The position numbers and the translations under genes are program-made. DNA of 64,000 nucleotides from Branchinecta lynchi (lineage: Eukaryota > Arthropoda > Branchiopoda > Anostraca > Branchinectidae), in the NCBI GenBank assembly GCA_023053575.1, contig JAKZAP010000012.1, positions 4,030,230-4,094,229 of the forward strand, written 5' to 3'. Within the stretch, counting starts at the first letter, position 1. The number at the start of each line of letters is the position of its first letter. Below the pieces are notes generated by a model. It saw nothing but the letters and a program-made list of their open reading frames with translations, searched no databases and was not told the DNA's origin. Shown in pieces: positions 59,329 through 64,000 of the stretch.

Positions 59329-59809
59329 TAAAGGTTTTCCAAGATTTCCGGTTTCCCCCCTCCAGCTAAACCCAAAGTCGACGGGTCCGGTCCGAATTTT
59401 AAACGGATCGTCTGAAACTTTCCAAATATCAAGTTTCATTAAGATCCGATTACCCGTTCAAAAGTTATAAATACCTCTAGGGTCCCTCCCTCTACTCCCC
59501 CCACGATGCGCAAGTCGGTGAAGTGACTAGTTCCAACTTAATCTTTTGGGGTCACTGATATGCCTGCCAAGTATCGTCGTCCTAGCTTATGTGAAAGTGC
59601 CCGAACTAGCAAAACCTGGAAGAGACGGACGGACAGAAAATGCGAGCAAAAATGCATTGCTGTAATTTGCACACTTGCACACCCTGCCACACTAAACTGA
59701 GCGCAGCCACAAGAGTTGCAGAACAGTCAAGCATCTAACACCAGAAAGACGATTGCATATAACTTGTAACTGATGGGTATGTTCGGGGATAGCCCTGTTG
59801 ATGACTTAC

Positions 59810-60022
59810 CAGGTACAGCAGACTCGACGTATTGGCTCCAACCAGTATCTTCGTCGATTGGGATCTCAAATGCACTTGACATAATTTCTCTCTCGTTTGC
59901 AGCTGCTGCGTCGTCCGCAGGGTGATAATCAATTCTCCCTTTTATAGACATAGGACCTTTCGCCCCAGCTCTGACATATTTTCTGGGTCTTTTTTTTCTT
60001 TGAGGCGTTTTACAACAAGCTA
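59810..60022 (-). other. duplicate of the possible exon at 48.8 kb
   Basis: Identical to 48756-48968 in the exon-like part. A T-to-G change just upstream (60028 against 48974) removes the in-frame stop that limits the first copy. Confidence 0.35.
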
Positions 60023-60351
60023 TGCTTGAAGGATGGTATTATAAGCTTCAATTTTATTCCTTCGTACAAAAGCACGGCCAGTTTGCAGACACAGACATTG
60101 CTCTCCGAGAGGCAGCTGCATGTGAATTTCAAAAGCAGGGACTTCTTCGAAGAAGCGTCAGCTCTGATCGAGTTTATGTACACCGTCATGGCTTCTTGTT
60201 CCTTTCTTACCAGAGATACACTTGTGCCAGAGATATTTTCACTAAGTACACACGCTCATTATGGTCCCAGCCAACACCTCCTTATCGCAAGATAGCATTT
60301 GCCAAATGGATAAAAGAGAAACAGGACAGATCTTCCACGGCCTTGCCCTGA
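60022..60351 (+). other. 109-codon open frame, open only in the second copy
   Basis: The frame reads YYKLQFYSFVQKHGQFADTD, ALREAAACEFQKQGLLRRSV and YRKIAFAKWIKEKQDRSS. In the first copy the T at 48974 makes a stop at codon 3. No family recognised; it may be a decayed transposon frame. The minus strand here also reads protein-like stretches (YQGIGDLKLLIDHCKKEP), so the coding strand is uncertain. Confidence 0.3.
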
Positions 60352-60892
60352 TCCAAATTTTCTGTTTCCAAAAGCAAACGCTGGTATGCTTCTTACGGAC
60401 TTTCTTTTGGATTTGGTACTTCGCGCATTACAGCTGGTTCTTTCTTGCAGTGGTCGATCAATAATTTAAGGTCACCAATTCCTTGGTAGCCGCGACACAC
60501 CAAAGAATAGCAGTACTAGTCCATCGAAAGAAGCCCCATGATACAAACATCCATGGCGACCCCACTTGGCTTCTGGATAATCCTTTGGGTCACCACATTC
60601 AAAGACTCAGCCGTGTTGTTGACAATCCCTAAAATAAAAAAAGGAATACGAACAGACAAAGGGTATCTCCGGGTGCATCCCTCTAGATCTAACTGCAACC
60701 GAACTATCATTATCATGGTAATGGAAGAGGGAAAAACAAAAGAAATAACAACCTTAATAGAGATGATTAAGATTCAAATATTAAGATACAAATTTATACT
60801 ATAATAGTAAAAAATTATTCATAATATAAAATAATTAGTATTGAAGATTGCACAAACAGTGAAATTAAACACCGTCAGTGGAGATTGAAAGC

Positions 60893-63800
60893 CAAATAAA
60901 AGCTGCTTATGTAACGAACCACTTACTTTCAGCAAAATATTGTATTAAACTTGCAATTTTTATATGCTCAAGGGCTATGTGAAAATAAGAGAGGAATATT
61001 CCACAGAGTGGGTAAACTAAAACCAAAACATGGCAAATCGGTTGTCTTTGTTGAATATCTCTGGACACTCATTCCATTCATCAAGAAGGGACACTGCTGT
61101 TAATTATCTACTACAGTTTTAGGTAACCAGTTAAATCTGACCATAATTTTGATGATGAGTGTGTCGGTTACACCGTGTAGTTAACCGGTCCTGCTGTACG
61201 CTGCAGAGAACGATCAACATATGTTCAACATCAATTTTCAAGGATTGATGGTAAACAAATGTACATGACACCTTGCAAGCTGGAATCCATCTGACTAATC
61301 TCCATTCTGGTAGAATCGAAATTAAACTCAAGATCAAAGCCAGGTTGCAAGCTGACCATACCAAGTGCATAGAAATGGTATGCCCCTGTTTGTACAGCGA
61401 TTGGCTACACCCTATGTTCAACATGTCTCGCTGTACGCTGCAGAATACGATCAACATAAGTTCAATATCAATTTTCAAGGATTGATTCTTAAACAGATGT
61501 ACATGACACCTTGCAAGCTGGAATCCATCTGATTCATCTCAATTGTGGTAGAATCGAAATAAAACTCAGATCAAAGCCAGGTTGCAAGCTGACCATACCA
61601 AGTGCATGGTATGCTCCTGATTGTACAGCGAATGCAAGAGAAATAAAGCTGCTTATGGTGTAACAAACCACTTACTTTGAGAAAAATATTGTATTATACT
61701 ACCAATTTTTATGTGTTCAAGGGCTATGTGAAAATAAGAGAGGAATATTCCATTCATCAAGAAGGGACACTGCTGTTAATTATCTACTACAGTTTTAGGT
61801 CACCAGTTAAATCTGAGAATAATTTTGATGATGAGTGTGTGGGTTACACCGTGTAGTTAACCGGTCCCGCTGTACGCTGCAGAGAACGATCAACATATGT
61901 TCAATATCAATTTTCAAGGATTGATGGTAAACAAATGTACATGACACCTTGCAAGCTGGAATCCATCTGACTAATCTCCATTCTGGTAGAATCGAAATTA
62001 AACTCAAATCAAAGCCAGGTTGCAAGCTGACCATACCAAGTGCATAGAAATGGTATGCCCCTGTTTGTACAGCGATTGGCTAAACCCTATGTTCAACATG
62101 TCTCGCTGTACGCTGCAGAATACGATCAACATAAGTTCAATATCAATTTTCAAGGATTGATGCTTAAACAGATGTACATGACACCTTGCAAGCTGGAATC
62201 CATCTGATTCATCTCAATTGTGGTAGAATCGAAATTAAACTCAGATCAAAGCCAGGTTGCAAGCTGACCATACCAAGTGCATGGTATGCTCCTGATTGTA
62301 CAGCGAATGCAAGAGAAATAAAGCTGCTTATGGTGTAACAAACCACTTACTTTGAGAAAAATATTGTATTATACTACCAATTTTTATGTGTTCAAGGGCT
62401 ATGTGAAAATAAGAGAGGAATATTCCATTCATCAAGAAGGGACACTGCTGTTAATTATCTACTACAGTTTTAGGTCACCAGTTAAATCTGACAATAATTT
62501 TGATGATGAGTGTGTTGGTTACACCGTGTAGTTAACCGGTCCCGCTGTACGCTGCAGAGAACGATCAACATATGTTCAATATCAATTTTCAAGGATTGAT
62601 GGTAAACAAATGTACATGACACCTTGCAAGCTGGAATCCATCTGACTAATCTCCATTCTGGTAGAATTGAAATTAAACTCAGATCAAAGCCAGGTTGCAA
62701 GCTGACCATACCAAGTGCATAGAAATGGTATGCCCCTGTTTGTACAGCGATTGGCTACACCCTATGTTCAACATGTCTCGCTGTACGCTGCAGAATACGA
62801 TCAACATAAGTTCAATATCAATTTTCAAGGATTGATGCTTAAACAGATGTACATGACACCTTGCAAGCTGGAATCCATCTGATTCATCTCAATTGTGGTA
62901 GAATCGAAATAAAACTCAGATCAAAGCCAGGTTGCAAGCTGACCATACCAAGTGCATGGTATGCTCCTGATTGTACAGCGAATGCAAGAGAAATAAAGCT
63001 GCTTATGGTGTAACAAACCACTTACTTTCAGCAAAATATTGTATTATACTACCAATTTTTATGTGTTCAAGGGCTATGTGAAAATAAGAGAGGAATATTC
63101 CATTCATCAAGAAGGGACACTGCTGTTAATTATCTACTACAGTTTTAGGTCACCAGTTAAATCTGAGAATAATTTTGATGATGAGTGTGTGGGTTACACC
63201 GTGTAGTTAACCGGTCCCGCTGTACGCTGCAGAGAACGATCAACATATGTTCAATATCAATTTTCAAGGATTGATGGTAAACAAATGTACATGACACCTT
63301 GCAAGCTGGAATAGATCTGACTAATTTCCATTCTGGTAGAATCGAAATTAAACTCAGATCAAAGCCAGGTTGCAAGCTGACCATACCAAGTGCATAGAAA
63401 TGGTATGTCCCTGTTTGTTATGTTCAACATGTCTCGCTGTACGCTGCAGAATACGATCAACATAAGTTCAATATCAATTTTCAAGGATTGATGCTTAAAC
63501 AGATGTACATGACACCTTGCAAGCTGGAATCCATCTGATTCATCTCAATTGTGGTAGAATCGAAATAAAACTCAGATCAAAGCCAGGTTGCAAGCTGACC
63601 ATACCAAGTGCACGGTATGCTCCTGATTGTACAGCGAATGCAAGAGAAATAAAGCTGCTTATGGTGTAACAAACCACTTACTTTGAGAAAAATATTGTAT
63701 TATACTACCAATTTTTATGTGTTCAAGGGCTATGTGAAAATAAGAGAGGAATATTCCATTCATCAAGAAGGGACACTGCTGTTAATTATCTACTATAGTT

Positions 63801-64000
63801 TTAGGTCACCAGTTAAATCTGACAATAATTTTGATGATGAGTGTGTTGGTTACACCGTGTAGTTAACCGGTTCCGCTGTACGCTGCAGAGAACGATCAAC
63901 ATATGTTCAATATCAATTTTCAAGGATTGATGGTAAACAAATTTACATGACACCTTGCAAGCTGGAATCCATCTGACTAATCTCCATTCTGGTAGAATTG
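60893..64000. repeat. satellite array 2, same 675-bp monomer, runs off the window
   Basis: Units start at 61131, 61807, 62482, 63157 and about 63813, in the same A/B order as array 1. A 19-bp deletion lies near 63417 compared with 52366-52385. Substitutions occur at 61192, 61487, 63720 and 63943 against array 1. The array continues beyond the window. Confidence 0.96.

Larger units (their letters stand above)
57308..64000. repeat. segmental or assembly duplication of 46254-52965
   Basis: The two blocks align without gaps at an offset of 11054 bp until a 19-bp deletion near 63417, after which the offset is 11035. I found only these substitutions: 57548, 59530, 60028, 61192, 61487, 63720 and 63943. 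The block starts at the exact edge of a 100-N gap. It carries part of the LINE, the flanking repeat, the unassigned region and the satellite. Confidence 0.95.

Overview
The window looks like arthropod nuclear DNA, perhaps crustacean (inference). Two host genes are recognisable. One is a chitin-binding (RR-type) cuticle protein exon on the plus strand at 34411-35361. The other is represented by two minus-strand exons, at 35766-35829 and 25723-25888, of the conserved mRNA 3'-end processing factor CPSF5/NUDT21 (CFIm25). The cuticle exon lies inside the 9.9 kb intron between them, on the opposite strand. Splice sites, long introns, LINE fragments, MITEs and a complex satellite show that this is an animal genome. 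Two runs of exactly 100 N (38101-38200, 57208-57307) are scaffold gaps of probably unknown size.

Layout. 1-5.9 kb: MITEs, a tRNA-like sequence and a short hAT-type element with a perfect 8-bp target duplication. 5.98-16.84 kb: a mosaic of hairpins and diverged repeats with inverted copies of one hairpin at its two ends. Within it sits a 7.1 kb foldback element (8876-15983) with roughly 550-bp inverted ends built from 16-bp CGTCAGTT-type repeats. Its insertion is confirmed by an 8-bp target duplication and an empty copy of the target at about 6.9 kb. 17-26.7 kb: 5'-truncated LINE ends, hairpin-ended repeats and TTAA-flanked MITEs. 25.7-35.8 kb: the CPSF5 intron with the nested cuticle gene, an hAT-like element, MITEs and a 44-bp minisatellite. 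36-44 kb: more MITEs, a ~150-bp tandem family, copies of a GGATCC-palindrome repeat family, and an hAT element with a decayed transposase.

44.3-48.3 kb holds a damaged I-group-like LINE (ORF1, endonuclease, partial RT, RNase H, zinc knuckle) inserted in an older repeat. 49.84-55.48 kb is a satellite with a 675-bp monomer, arranged mostly as A/B dimers (1350-bp higher-order period). From 57308 to the window end the sequence repeats 46254 onward at an offset of 11054 bp with only a handful of differences. This is either a very recent tandem segmental duplication or an assembly duplicate of the other haplotype; the start exactly at a gap favours the latter.

No bacterial-type operons, CRISPR arrays or functional RNA genes were seen. 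Most open frames in the window are chance frames in repeats. The strongest candidates for undescribed biology are the 7.1 kb foldback element with its arrays of putative transposase-binding repeats, the GGATCC repeat family, the higher-order satellite next to a LINE, and the intron-nested cuticle gene.
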